This document shows positions 36,535 to 46,166 of a stretch of DNA of 64,000 nt, piece by piece. The notes below the pieces were generated by a model, which was given only the letters and a program-made list of their open reading frames with translations, was not told where the DNA came from and did no database searches. A program made the position numbers and the translations under genes. Where the stretch lies: positions 5,986,164-6,050,163 of the forward strand of contig NZ_CP037452.1 in assembly GCF_007754425.1 (NCBI RefSeq), written 5' to 3'. Origin of the DNA: Gimesia fumaroli (GTDB lineage: Bacteria > Planctomycetota > Planctomycetia > Planctomycetales > Planctomycetaceae). Numbering within the stretch: the first letter of the stretch is position 1; the number at the start of each line of letters is the position of its first letter.

Positions 36535-37599
36535 GTGAATTTGGACGCGTTCACTCGCACAAGTGGTGAATGGCTGAGAGGAATCGGTCCGGACTCGGAT
36601 ATTGTGATGTCCAGCCGAATTCGACTGGCCAGAAACCTCGCACAGTTCCCCTTTATTAATCGCTGTACAGAATCGACTCTGGGCGAGATCGAGCAGTTAA
36701 TGCGCCCGATCATTACGTCGCTTCCCATGGAAGAAAAACTCTCCTATCTCGATGTCAACAAGCTAAGCAACCTGGATCGGCAGTTCATTGTGGAACGACA
36801 GCTGATCAGCCGCGAACACGCCGAACGAACCGGGCCGCGGGGCGTTGGTCTGGATAGCGAAGAAAACATAGGCATCATGGTCAACGAGGAAGACCATCTC
36901 CGACTGCAAGTACTTCGTAGCGGGTTTTCTCTGAATGAGTGCTGGGACACGATCAATCAAATCGATGATCTACTCGAACAGCAGGTGACTTATGCATTCA
37001 GTGAAGAATTTGGCTACTTGACTGCTTGCCCTACGAACGTGGGAACCGGCATCCGGGTGAGTGTGATGCTGCATCTGCCGGCACTGGTCATCACTAAAGA
37101 AATCCAGAAAGTTTTCCAGGCACTGCAGAAAATTAATCTGGCAGTACGCGGCCTGTATGGTGAAGGCAGTCAGGCGATGGGTGACTTCTATCAGATTTCC
37201 AATCAGGTCACGCTGGGGCAAACCGAGCAACAGTTGATTGACAGCATCAAGGAAGTCGTCCCGAATATTATTTCTTATGAGCGACGCGTCAGAAACTCGC
37301 TGATTAAAGAGAACCGCCAGGGGCTGCACGATCAGGTTTCACGCGCTTATGGAATTTTAAGCACCGCGCAGACGATTAGTTCAGAAGAAACCATGCATTT
37401 GCTTTCGAGCGTGCGGATGGGAGTCAATCTGGGCCTGATTGAAGACCTGCCGATTTCCGCCGTGAATGAGATGTTTATTTTCACACAACCAGCTCACTTG
37501 CAGAAACTGCAGGGAGGTGAACTGGAATCCAGCGAGCGAAATGCCGCCCGCGCGAATTATCTTCGCCAGCGAATCAGCGATGCCAGCAGTTCCCATTGA
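36535..37599 (+). CDS. mcsB: Protein arginine kinase, McsB type (ATP:guanido phosphotransferase)
   Basis: 354 residues from GTG 36535, preceded by AAAGGAGAACAAGG. The phosphagen-kinase core is clear: SSRIRLARNLAQFPF, HLRLQVLRSG and ACPTNVGTGIRVSVMLHLPAL with the catalytic Cys. The GVGLDSEENIGIMVNEEDH loop is shortened as in McsB rather than creatine kinase. McsB phosphorylates arginines of misfolded proteins or of CtsR and marks them for ClpCP. The C-terminal phosphoarginine pocket, RDxxRA in Bacillus, reads RNAARA here, so allosteric sensing may be altered. No mcsA, ctsR or clpC is adjacent, unlike in Firmicutes. Confidence 0.92.
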   Translation: MNLDAFTRTSGEWLRGIGPDSDIVMSSRIRLARNLAQFPFINRCTESTLGEIEQLMRPIITSLPMEEKLSYLDVNKLSNLDRQFIVERQLISREHAERTGPRGVGLDSEENIGIMVNEEDHLRLQVLRSGFSLNECWDTINQIDDLLEQQVTYAFSEEFGYLTACPTNVGTGIRVSVMLHLPALVITKEIQKVFQALQKINLAVRGLYGEGSQAMGDFYQISNQVTLGQTEQQLIDSIKEVVPNIISYERRVRNSLIKENRQGLHDQVSRAYGILSTAQTISSEETMHLLSSVRMGVNLGLIEDLPISAVNEMFIFTQPAHLQKLQGGELESSERNAARANYLRQRISDASSSH

Positions 37600-37858
37600 G
37601 GGCTGACCATGTTGGCAGAGCCACTGATTCGGGCCCGATAGAAATTCATCCGGTCTCAAGGTCGGAATTTGATTACATGCTCGACACAGGCTGGCGGGCA
37701 ATGTTAAGATAGTATCGTGTTTTCAGGATGCTCTTTCCGAGACATTCTGATGCTTGGGGACAAATGAAACCCAGTTCACCAGACACTCTATAGACCTCAC
37801 TATTTTCAACACCGTTTCCCATAAATAATCACTCGCCCTTATCAGCCGGGATACCACC

Positions 37859-40800
37859 ATGCGAAAAACTGTCTGCGTTCTACTTACCCTCCTCGCATTT
37901 TCCATCAGCACTGTCAGCGCCCAGGAATTTCAGAATCTGTTCAACGGAAAAGACCTGAGCGGCTGGGCTGGAAAAGAAGGTTTCTGGACCGTTCAAAACG
38001 GTTCTATTGTTGGCGAAACAACGAAAGAAAAACCGGCTAAGCCGAACACCTTCCTGGTCTGGCAAGGAGGAGATGTCGGCGATTTTGAATTCAAGGCGAC
38101 CGTCCGATTCAAAGGGAATAACTCCGGCGTTCAATATCGCAGTGAACTGGTTGACCCCGCCAACTTTGCATTGAAAGGTTATCAGGCCGACCTGCATCCG
38201 AAGCCAGAATACTTCGGAATGCTCTATGGCGAGCGAACCGGTCGCGGGATTATCGCACAACGCTTTCAACGCGTGGAAGCGGGCACCAAGGGGAAGCCGA
38301 GAGTCGTAGCCGAGATTGGCGATAAAAACCAACAGCTGACTGACTGGGACTGGAATGAAATTCGAATCGTCGCCGTTGGAAACCGCATGGTGCATCAAGT
38401 CAATGGCGTCAACACCATCGACCTGACCGATAATCATCCTGAAGCATTTTCCAAAGGTGTTCTCGGCCTGCAACTTCACGCCGGTCCTCCCATGCGGGTT
38501 GAATTCAAAGATATGCAATACCGACCGTTAGCCGGTGACGAAGCGGCTGCAGTTCTGAAAGCGGCAGTTGAGAACAAGAAGAAAGCCCCTGCGTCGAAGA
38601 AAACAACATCCAAAAAACGCATCCGGTTCGACTGGGTTTCTGAAAAACCGGCTCCGGTCTGGGTCTGGCGAACGAAGAATCCGACGGGCAATGAGCCAAT
38701 CTACCTGCGTCAGAAATTCGAAGTCGCAGGTCCGATCAAAGCGGCAAAACTCTATTTCACCTGTGATAACCGGGCAACCGTCTGGATCAATGGCAAAGAC
38801 GCCGGCACGGCGACCGACTGGGGTAATCCGGTGATGCTGAGCGATGCAAAAAAGCTGATTCAAACCGGGACAAATCAAATTGCGGTCCAGGCCAGGAACA
38901 ACGGCGGTGTGGCTGCGTTTGTCTTGAAACTGGAAATCGAAACCGCCGACGGCAAAAAACAGTCGATTATTTCGACTCCCGAATGGAAACTGAGCGACTC
39001 AGCAACTAAAGACTGGCAACTCGCCCGCTTCGACGACTCCGCCTGGAAACTAAAGCTGAAAAAAATGGGAGACTTTGGCAGTGGGCCCTGGGGTAAGCCG
39101 GGAATCACAACCCGGAGCGGCGGCGTTGATCTTGAAGAACTGGCTGAGAACATCACGATTGCCAAAGACTTCAAAGTTGAGCTGCTCTATGAAGTGCCTG
39201 CCAATGAACAAGGAAGTTGGGTTTCACTGACGACGGACGGCAAAGGCCGCTTGCTGGCGAGCGATCAAGGCGACAAGGGGCTTTATCGCATCACCGTTAC
39301 AGAAGGTGCTGAGGAACCACAGGTCGAAGTCGAAAAACTGCAGATCGATCTTTCCGGCGCTCAAGGCATGACCTGGCATAACGATGCACTCTACTTTCAC
39401 AAAAACGGCGGCAACCTCTATAAAGTGACCGATACAAACGGGGATGATCAGTTCGACAAAGCCGAGGTCCTCCCCAGCGAACGCAGTGGCGGCGAACACG
39501 GAAACCATGCCGTAATTGTGGCTGAAGATGGAAAGCATCTTTACGTCATCGGCGGAAACCATGCTGCCTTACCACCACAAGATAGCATTGTTCGCTCACA
39601 CGTTCCCACCTGGGACGAAGACTTGCTTTTACCACGCGAATGGGACGCAAACGGGCATGCCCGCGGCCGTCTCGCACCGGGGGGCTGGATTTCGAAATAC
39701 TCTCCCGAAACACAACAACACGAACTTATTTCAACGGGTTACCGCAACCAGTACGACATTGCCCTCAACCGTTTCGGCGACCTCTTCACCTATGATGCCG
39801 ATATGGAATGGGACCTGGGAACACCCTGGTATCGTCCGACCAGAATTAACTGTGCTGTCAGTGGTTCTGACTATGGCTGGCGCAGTGGTTCCGGAAAATG
39901 GCCCGAATATTACGAAGACAGTCTTCCGGCTGTCGTGAATATTGGCCCTGGTTGTCCGACCGGTGTAATTAGCGGACAGGGTGCGAAGTTTCCTGCCAAA
40001 TATCAGGACGCAATTTTTGCACTTGACTGGACCTTCGGCACGATCTATGCCATCCACCTGACACCAGACGGTGCGGGTTACCGCGGCGAACAGGAAGCAT
40101 TTTGTTATGGCTCGCCGCTTCCTTTAACAGATGCGATTATTGGACATGACGGCGCGCTGTATTTCACCATCGGCGGTCGCGGTACAAAATCGGCTCTGTT
40201 CCGCATCACTTATACTGGTAATGAATCGACCAAACCTGTAACGGGAGAAATTGCGGGGGCGGACGCACGAAAACTGCGTCGCAGTCTGGAAGCTTTTCAC
40301 GGCAAGCAAAACCCTGCCGCAATCGATGCCGCCTGGCCTCATCTTTCCAGCTCTGATCGCTGGTTACGCCATGCAGCACGCGTCGCGATTGAATCCCAAC
40401 CGGTCGATCAATGGGCGGCGAAAGTCTTTTCAGAGAAGAATCCTCAAGCCAGAATTTCCGGTGCCGTCGCTCTTGCTCGCATGGGAAATGAATCGCACCG
40501 CGATGCTCTCATCGCTGCGTTGCTCGAATTGAAACCGTCTGAGTTGAGCGAGTCTCAGTTCCTCGGTCTCCTGCGTGCTTACTCCTTAACGTTTATCCGG
40601 CTTGGCAAACCGACGACTGAACAACGCGAACAGATCATTTCTGTACTCGACCCTTATTTGCCAAACAAGAGTAAAAACATCAACACTGAGTTGGTCCGCG
40701 TCTTAGTCTACCTCGAAGCCCCCAACGTGATTTCGAAAGCCATCAATCTAATTGCGGATCGTGGCGAGCCTGAAGTGCCTGACTGGACGGAACTGGCCGG

Positions 40801-41614
40801 TCGCAATAAAAATTATGGCGGTCGTGTGCTGGCGATGCTCAAGAACCATCCCCCTTCGCATGAAGTCAATTACGCTTTCATGCTTCGCAACCTGCGGAAA
40901 GGTTGGACGATGGATCAGCGTCGCGCTTATATTGAGTTCATCAACTCCGCCGCGAAATTCCCCGGCGGGAACAGCTACGCCAAGTTTCTCGGCAATCTGC
41001 GAGACGAAGTTCTCGGTTATCTGAATAACGCTGATCGTGCTGCGTTGGCAGATATCAGCGGCGAGAATTTCAATCCTGTTCCCGACTTTGAAATTACGCC
41101 CCCCAAAGGTCCCGGCAAGACCTGGACGATTGGAGAAGCCAGCCAAAATACCTCTGGTGGCAAACTGAAATCAGCAAGCTTTGAGAACGGTCGCAACCTG
41201 TTCCACTCGATGCGTTGTGCCGCGTGTCACCGATTTGATGGACTGGGTGGTGATGTGGGTCCAGACCTGACAACAGTGAAAAATAAGTTCGATGCTCGCT
41301 ATATTCTCGAATCAATCATTGAGCCAAGCAAAGTCATTTCGGATCAATACCAGTCTTCGATGGTGCTGACCGAAGATGGACGCTCTTTGATTGGACTGAT
41401 CGCGAAAGATGGTGACAATGTGATTGTCTACCCGGCAGATGCGAAAGCCAAGCCGATCACACTGTCTGCTGACCAGGTTGACGAAATCCTGCCTTCTTCA
41501 ATCTCGCAAATGCCGAAAGACATGATGAATGCATTGAACGGCGACGAAATCCGGGATTTAATGGCGTACCTGCTCTCAGGCGGCGATCCGAAATCGCGAG
41601 TTTATCAAAAATAA
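37859..41614 (+). CDS. Secreted DUF1080 + beta-sandwich + beta-propeller + HEAT + cytochrome c protein
   Basis: 1251 residues with a signal peptide (ending TVSAQ). In order: a DUF1080 (3-keto-disaccharide hydrolase-like) domain at ~24-210 (FQNLFNGKDLSGWAGKEGFW); a Lys-rich linker; a galactose-binding-like sandwich at ~265-395 (LYFTCDNRATVWINGKDAG); and a PVC-type beta-propeller at ~415-770 (GYRNQYDIALNRFGDLFTYD, YGWRSGSGKWPEYY). HEAT-like helices follow at ~790-960, and then a planctomycete heme-binding domain with CAACH at 1120-1124 and a GPDLTTV segment after it. Such chimeras are typical of PVC bacteria and probably act on sugars in the periplasm with electron transfer through the heme. 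The substrate is unknown. No operon partner; it runs convergent to the UbiB-like gene. Confidence 0.92.
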   Translation: MRKTVCVLLTLLAFSISTVSAQEFQNLFNGKDLSGWAGKEGFWTVQNGSIVGETTKEKPAKPNTFLVWQGGDVGDFEFKATVRFKGNNSGVQYRSELVDPANFALKGYQADLHPKPEYFGMLYGERTGRGIIAQRFQRVEAGTKGKPRVVAEIGDKNQQLTDWDWNEIRIVAVGNRMVHQVNGVNTIDLTDNHPEAFSKGVLGLQLHAGPPMRVEFKDMQYRPLAGDEAAAVLKAAVENKKKAPASKKTTSKKRIRFDWVSEKPAPVWVWRTKNPTGNEPIYLRQKFEVAGPIKAAKLYFTCDNRATVWINGKDAGTATDWGNPVMLSDAKKLIQTGTNQIAVQARNNGGVAAFVLKLEIETADGKKQSIISTPEWKLSDSATKDWQLARFDDSAWKLKLKKMGDFGSGPWGKPGITTRSGGVDLEELAENITIAKDFKVELLYEVPANEQGSWVSLTTDGKGRLLASDQGDKGLYRITVTEGAEEPQVEVEKLQIDLSGAQGMTWHNDALYFHKNGGNLYKVTDTNGDDQFDKAEVLPSERSGGEHGNHAVIVAEDGKHLYVIGGNHAALPPQDSIVRSHVPTWDEDLLLPREWDANGHARGRLAPGGWISKYSPETQQHELISTGYRNQYDIALNRFGDLFTYDADMEWDLGTPWYRPTRINCAVSGSDYGWRSGSGKWPEYYEDSLPAVVNIGPGCPTGVISGQGAKFPAKYQDAIFALDWTFGTIYAIHLTPDGAGYRGEQEAFCYGSPLPLTDAIIGHDGALYFTIGGRGTKSALFRITYTGNESTKPVTGEIAGADARKLRRSLEAFHGKQNPAAIDAAWPHLSSSDRWLRHAARVAIESQPVDQWAAKVFSEKNPQARISGAVALARMGNESHRDALIAALLELKPSELSESQFLGLLRAYSLTFIRLGKPTTEQREQIISVLDPYLPNKSKNINTELVRVLVYLEAPNVISKAINLIADRGEPEVPDWTELAGRNKNYGGRVLAMLKNHPPSHEVNYAFMLRNLRKGWTMDQRRAYIEFINSAAKFPGGNSYAKFLGNLRDEVLGYLNNADRAALADISGENFNPVPDFEITPPKGPGKTWTIGEASQNTSGGKLKSASFENGRNLFHSMRCAACHRFDGLGGDVGPDLTTVKNKFDARYILESIIEPSKVISDQYQSSMVLTEDGRSLIGLIAKDGDNVIVYPADAKAKPITLSADQVDEILPSSISQMPKDMMNALNGDEIRDLMAYLLSGGDPKSRVYQK

Positions 41615-41641
41615 ACAGCAGAAGATCTCACATCCAGTCGC

Positions 41642-41673
41642 GCGATTGTAAGGTTTAAGTACCTTACAATCGC
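41642..41673. terminator. Perfect hairpin between convergent genes, spans UbiB-like stop codon
   Basis: GCGATTGTAAGGT (41642-41654), TTAAGT, ACCTTACAATCGC (41661-41673): 13 bp perfect. The minus-strand stop codon (41664-41666) is inside the right arm. No T-tract on either side. Confidence 0.6.
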
Positions 41674-43361
41674 CCACTGCGAAAGACGCCGTAGATCAAC
41701 CAGATTCCCAATAGGCTCGACATCATAAAAATAGGAATACTGACATAAACCAGTCGCGTATCGGAGGAAATGGTAATCGCTGAGGCCAGGATCAGCGAGG
41801 ACATGACCATCCCGATCGCCAGTCGGTTTCCTGAACGGTCCATCTCAGTTGTCAGATGATCGATACCTTTGTGCTCTAGATGAATCCGGAGTTCATCGTC
41901 ACTCAATTTCCCCAACGTGCGTCCGACCTGCTCGGGCAGATCATGCATGACCTTTGACAGGCTGCAGGCTTCCGACCAGATACGATTGGTAATCGCACGC
42001 GGATGATAACGTTCGGAGGATATCTGATAAATATATGGTTCCATTTCTTGCGCGATATTTAAATCCGGTGCCATGCGGGCAGCCACGCCTTCGAGCGTAA
42101 TCAACGCTCGAATCAGCAGCATAATATCGACGGGGCAACGGATGCGATGAATCGCCAGTATGTTGATAAAATCGGTCAGCATCTTACCAACGCTGATCTG
42201 ATCCAAGGGGATGCCGTAGTAATTTCCAATAAAGTCACGAAGGTCTGCGCGCAATAACTGATGGTCAACGGCTCGTTTTGCCTTACCTATATTTAAAACG
42301 ACTTCCACCAGTTTGGCCGTATCTTTTTTCGCGACATTTAACAACATGTCAACCAGCAAATCACGACGTTCTTCTTCCAGCACACCGATCATGCCGTAAT
42401 CAATCAGACATAAGGAACCATCGGGTAATACACGGAAATTCCCCGGATGCGGATCGGCGTGAAAGATTCCAAATTCAAACGTCATTTTCATAAAGATGCG
42501 TGCGCCATTGGCAGCGACATCATGCGGACTGATTGGCAGGTTCTTTAACTCTTCATCGTCATCAATCCGATAGCCGTCGATGTATTCCATCGTGATGATA
42601 TCACCTTGCGTCATATCCCAGAATATTTTGGGGACATAGAGCGTCGCATCATCCTGGAACAAACGATAGAACTCGTCGGTGGAACGAGCCTCTCGCATGA
42701 ATTGCAGCTCCCGCCGAATCGTGCGAGAAAACTGATTGACCAGACCAACAGGATCAAAAACTTCGGCATCCGGAAAATGGCGTTCGATCATCGTTGCCAG
42801 TTCGTACATCAAGCTCAAATCCTGTTCGATCACCCGGTCGATATCCGGGCGTTTGATCTTCACAACCAACTCAGTGCCATCATGATGGCGGGCTTTATGC
42901 ACTTGCCCTAATGAACCGGCGGCGAGTGGCTTGCGATCAAACTCGGCAAACAAAGTATCAATCGAGCCATCCAGTTCCCGCTCTACAATTTCAATTGCTG
43001 TTTCACTGGGAAATGAAGGGACGCGTTCCTGCAGCTTTGCCAGTTCATTGACAACATCCCGGGGAACGAGATCGGGGCGCGTACTCACGACCTGACCAAA
43101 TTTGATAAACGTTACTCCCAGACTTTCTAGCGCGAGACGAATCCGTTTTGCACGCGTCAATTTAATCTCGGGTTCCGTACGTTTCCAGAACAAAAGTCGG
43201 CGACCAAAGCGTAAATACCGCCTGAGCCCCAGTTGGTCAACCAGGTCATCAAAACCATAATTTACGAGCACCGTAACAATTTCGCGGCTTCGTCGCAGAT
43301 TTCTTAATAACCGTAGTGGGTTCGAATCCAAGGGTTTCTCCTGCATAGAAAGCGATCTCAC
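41664..43361 (-). CDS. UbiB/ABC1 (AarF) atypical kinase
   Basis: 565 residues from GTG 43361, with AGAGGA six bases upstream. The family signature GVTFIKFGQVVSTRPDLVP (KxGQ) is followed by the nucleotide loop AAGSLGQVHKARHHDG and VVKIKRPDI. The catalytic and metal sites are FGIFHADPHPGNF and LCLIDYGMIG. Two C-terminal hydrophobic segments (VMSSLILASAITIS and VSIPIFMMSSLLGIWLIYGV) anchor it in the membrane. UbiB-type ATPases help quinone and other isoprenoid lipid biosynthesis or movement. In a menaquinone-using planctomycete the exact client is unclear. No ubi or men gene is adjacent. Convergent with the DUF1080 giant; the stop codon sits in a shared hairpin. Confidence 0.9.
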   Translation of the reverse strand: MRSLSMQEKPLDSNPLRLLRNLRRSREIVTVLVNYGFDDLVDQLGLRRYLRFGRRLLFWKRTEPEIKLTRAKRIRLALESLGVTFIKFGQVVSTRPDLVPRDVVNELAKLQERVPSFPSETAIEIVERELDGSIDTLFAEFDRKPLAAGSLGQVHKARHHDGTELVVKIKRPDIDRVIEQDLSLMYELATMIERHFPDAEVFDPVGLVNQFSRTIRRELQFMREARSTDEFYRLFQDDATLYVPKIFWDMTQGDIITMEYIDGYRIDDDEELKNLPISPHDVAANGARIFMKMTFEFGIFHADPHPGNFRVLPDGSLCLIDYGMIGVLEEERRDLLVDMLLNVAKKDTAKLVEVVLNIGKAKRAVDHQLLRADLRDFIGNYYGIPLDQISVGKMLTDFINILAIHRIRCPVDIMLLIRALITLEGVAARMAPDLNIAQEMEPYIYQISSERYHPRAITNRIWSEACSLSKVMHDLPEQVGRTLGKLSDDELRIHLEHKGIDHLTTEMDRSGNRLAIGMVMSSLILASAITISSDTRLVYVSIPIFMMSSLLGIWLIYGVFRSGRL

Positions 43362-43522
43362 GAATTTCCTCTTCGGTAAGCGCAGTCTGACTTATTGGTT
43401 CGGTTTTACTTTTTATCTTAGCAGACTATAACAGACGTTCCTATGCAGCAAAGCCCCGATGTTATTAAAATAGAATTCCACGAAATCTTGTCACAATTTA
43501 CCTGGAACGCGGAGCCGGATAC

Positions 43523-44794
43523 ATGCGTTTTTTCATTTACTGCTTATTGACGATTTTCTGCACGACATCCCTGTGCCAGGCAGGCAACTGGCCGCAAATC
43601 CTGGGCCCTTATCGCACTGGTCATGCAGCAGAAGAAACACTTGATTCAGCTTGGCCTGAAACAGGCCCTCCTGTCAAGTGGCAACGAGGTGTCGGAAGTG
43701 GTTATGCCGGCCTCTCGGTATACAAGAACAAGGCGATTTTATTTCATCGTGTTGGCGATCTCGAAACAGTAGAAGCCCTCGATACGCAGACAGGTGAGCC
43801 GCTCTGGAAACAAACCACCCCCGTCAATTATAAGGGAACCTTCAACCCGAATGATGGCCCGATTGCTGTCCCGCTCATTCATAAAAATCGTGTTTACACA
43901 TTTGGAATCGCAGGAAATCTACAGTGCCTGGATCTGGAAACCGGCAAGAAGATCTGGTCTCGCGACACTCACAAAGAGTTTCAGGTCGGACAGGGTTATT
44001 TCGGCGTCGGCAGCACTCCCATTATTGTAGAAGACAAGCTGCTCGTGAATGTGGGTGGAAAACGAAAAAATGCCGGTATCGTCGCGTTCTCACTCGATAA
44101 AGGATTTACACTCTGGCAGGCAATGAAGGATGACGCCAGTTATTCGTCACCAACTTCCGCGTTCTTACACGGGCGTTTTTACGCGATCTTTATCACCCGT
44201 CTGTATCTGGTTGGCGTTGACCCTCAAAACGGAAACATCATGTTTCAGTTTCCGTTTGGGAAACGGGGGCCAACAGTCAATGGTGCCGACCCGGTAATGA
44301 TTGGGAACTATGTGTTTGCAACGGCCAGTTATGGAGTCGGTGGATTCTGGGGCAAGATTGATCGCGCAAATGCCAGCGAAGTCTGGCGGAATCAGCAAAT
44401 TATGTCCAGCCAATATACAACGCCTATTGAATACGGGGGCAAATTAATCGGCATTGACGGTCGCCAGGATATTGGAACCTCAAGACTGATTTGCTTTGAT
44501 CCTCAAACGCAGAAAGTAAACTGGGCACAAGATAATTTTGGCTATGCTACTCTGCTTGAAGCAGATAACAAACTGATTATCATGAAAACAGACGGCACCC
44601 TGGTTCTGGCAGAAGCCTCATTAGAAGCCTATAAAGAACTAGGTCGTGCTCAGGTATTTAATTCGACAACCCGGGCTCTACCTGCGTTATCCAACGGGCT
44701 GCTATTTGTCAGAGACGAGAAGACACTGAAATGTTTGCAGCTGAAGTCAGAAAATCCAGCCCCCGTAACACCCGAGAAATCTCCTTTGAAGTAA
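43523..44794 (+). CDS. Secreted PQQ-like beta-propeller repeat protein
   Basis: 423 residues with a signal peptide (MRFFIYCLLTIFCTTSLCQA). It starts NWPQILGPYRTGHAAEE, the usual planctomycete PQQ-propeller opening, followed by propeller blades such as VEALDTQTGEPLWKQTTPV, LQCLDLETGKKIWSRDTH and LICFDPQTQKVNWAQDNFGY. This BamB/quinoprotein-like fold is mainly a binding scaffold; residues for real PQQ-dependent catalysis are not evident. GGAG lies 9 bases before the ATG. The hemL gene begins only 15 bp after its stop on the same strand, so the two are likely co-transcribed although no functional link is obvious. Confidence 0.88.
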   Translation: MRFFIYCLLTIFCTTSLCQAGNWPQILGPYRTGHAAEETLDSAWPETGPPVKWQRGVGSGYAGLSVYKNKAILFHRVGDLETVEALDTQTGEPLWKQTTPVNYKGTFNPNDGPIAVPLIHKNRVYTFGIAGNLQCLDLETGKKIWSRDTHKEFQVGQGYFGVGSTPIIVEDKLLVNVGGKRKNAGIVAFSLDKGFTLWQAMKDDASYSSPTSAFLHGRFYAIFITRLYLVGVDPQNGNIMFQFPFGKRGPTVNGADPVMIGNYVFATASYGVGGFWGKIDRANASEVWRNQQIMSSQYTTPIEYGGKLIGIDGRQDIGTSRLICFDPQTQKVNWAQDNFGYATLLEADNKLIIMKTDGTLVLAEASLEAYKELGRAQVFNSTTRALPALSNGLLFVRDEKTLKCLQLKSENPAPVTPEKSPLK

Positions 44795-44809
44795 GGTCTG
44801 AATAGAAGA

Positions 44810-46105
44810 ATGTCATCCAGCCGACGCCCGAATAGTGAAAAAGAATTTGAACGAGCCCAGAAGGTCATCCCCGGAGGCGTGAATAGCCCTGCACGGGCTT
44901 TTGGTGCTGTAGGAGGTCACCCGGTTATTATTGATCGCGGAGAAGGACAATATCTCTACGACATTGATGGTAACCGATACATTGACTTTGTCGGCTCCTG
45001 GGGGCCGCATATTTTGGGTCATCGTCACCCTCGTGTAATTTCCAGCATTGAAGAGGCCCTCAAAAAGGGGACCAGCTTCGGCGCTCCCACCTTACTGGAA
45101 ACCGAACTGGCCGAACTCGTTGCCGACCTGGTGCCTTGCGTTGAAAAAATCCGCATGGTCAATTCGGGAACCGAAGCCGGGATGAGCGCCATTCGGCTGG
45201 CCCGCGGATACACCGGACGGGATAAAGTCATCAAGTTTGCCGGCTGCTATCACGGTCATGTTGACAGCCTGCTGGTTCAGGCCGGAAGTGGTGCACTGAC
45301 TTTGGGAACTCCTTCCAGCCCTGGCGTCCCTCAAGGATGCACGGCTGACACGCTGGTGCTCGAGTATAATGATATCGCACAACTCAAAGAAACATTTACC
45401 CAACTCGGCGATCAAATCGCCTGCGTCATTCTGGAACCGGTTGTGGGGAACATGGGCGTGGTGCTTCCGGAACCTGGTTTTCTGGAAAGCGTCCGCGATC
45501 TCTGTACACAGCACGGATCGGTTTTCATTATGGATGAAGTCATGACCGGTTTCCGCGTCGCCTTAGGGGGCGCACAACAGAGATTTAATATCATGCCCGA
45601 CATCTGCATGCTAGGAAAGGTGATTGGTGGCGGTATGCCTGTGGGTGCTTACGGTGGAAAGGCCGAAATCATGGATGCGATTTCGCCGGTCGGCACCATC
45701 TATCAGGCGGGAACCCTCTCCGGCAACCCGATTGCGATGGCTTCAGGAATCGCCACGCTGGAATGCCTGAGAGAGGCCAACCCCTATCCGCAACTGGAAG
45801 AAAAAACCCAGCGTTTGACGAAGGGGCTGATTGCTGCCGCTACCAAAGCCGGACTAGAGCACACGCTGGCTGAGTGCGGTTCGATGTTTACTCTGTTTTT
45901 CAATCCAGAGAAAGTCACCAGCTACGCGATCTCAGCACGCAATGATACCACCCGTTTTGCACGTTACTTTCAAGGCATGCTGGATCGAGGCGTGTACCTT
46001 CCCTGCAGCCAGTTTGAAGCCAACTTTACTTCCACGATGCTGACGGAGGAGGACATTGCTCATACGATTCAGGCCGCCGAAGAAGTCCTACAGGAAATTG
46101 CCTGA
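44810..46105 (+). CDS. hemL: Glutamate-1-semialdehyde 2,1-aminomutase
   Basis: 431 residues of the class III aminotransferase fold. IPGGVNSPARAFGAVGGHP at the start, VNSGTEAGMSAIRLARGYTG for cofactor phosphate binding, FIMDEVMTGFRV (Asp242 contacting PLP N1) and MLGKVIGGGMPVGAYGGK with the PLP lysine at Lys270 all match HemL. It converts glutamate-1-semialdehyde to 5-aminolevulinate in the C5 route to heme. It lies 15 bp after the PQQ-propeller gene. A hairpin 25 bp after the stop is shared with the convergent M42 peptidase gene. Confidence 0.96.
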   Translation: MSSSRRPNSEKEFERAQKVIPGGVNSPARAFGAVGGHPVIIDRGEGQYLYDIDGNRYIDFVGSWGPHILGHRHPRVISSIEEALKKGTSFGAPTLLETELAELVADLVPCVEKIRMVNSGTEAGMSAIRLARGYTGRDKVIKFAGCYHGHVDSLLVQAGSGALTLGTPSSPGVPQGCTADTLVLEYNDIAQLKETFTQLGDQIACVILEPVVGNMGVVLPEPGFLESVRDLCTQHGSVFIMDEVMTGFRVALGGAQQRFNIMPDICMLGKVIGGGMPVGAYGGKAEIMDAISPVGTIYQAGTLSGNPIAMASGIATLECLREANPYPQLEEKTQRLTKGLIAAATKAGLEHTLAECGSMFTLFFNPEKVTSYAISARNDTTRFARYFQGMLDRGVYLPCSQFEANFTSTMLTEEDIAHTIQAAEEVLQEIA

Positions 46106-46130
46106 ATCGACTCGGACTGACCATACGCCT

Positions 46131-46166
46131 GAGACAGCCGACTTACGGCGTAAAGTCGGTTGTCTC
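46131..46166. terminator. Long hairpin between convergent genes, spans M42 peptidase stop codon
   Basis: GAGACAGCCGACTT (46131-46144) pairs with AAGTCGGTTGTCTC (46153-46166) with one G-T wobble in 14. The M42 stop codon (46143-46145) lies at the inner end of the left arm. No T-tract. Same arrangement as at 41642-41673. Confidence 0.6.
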
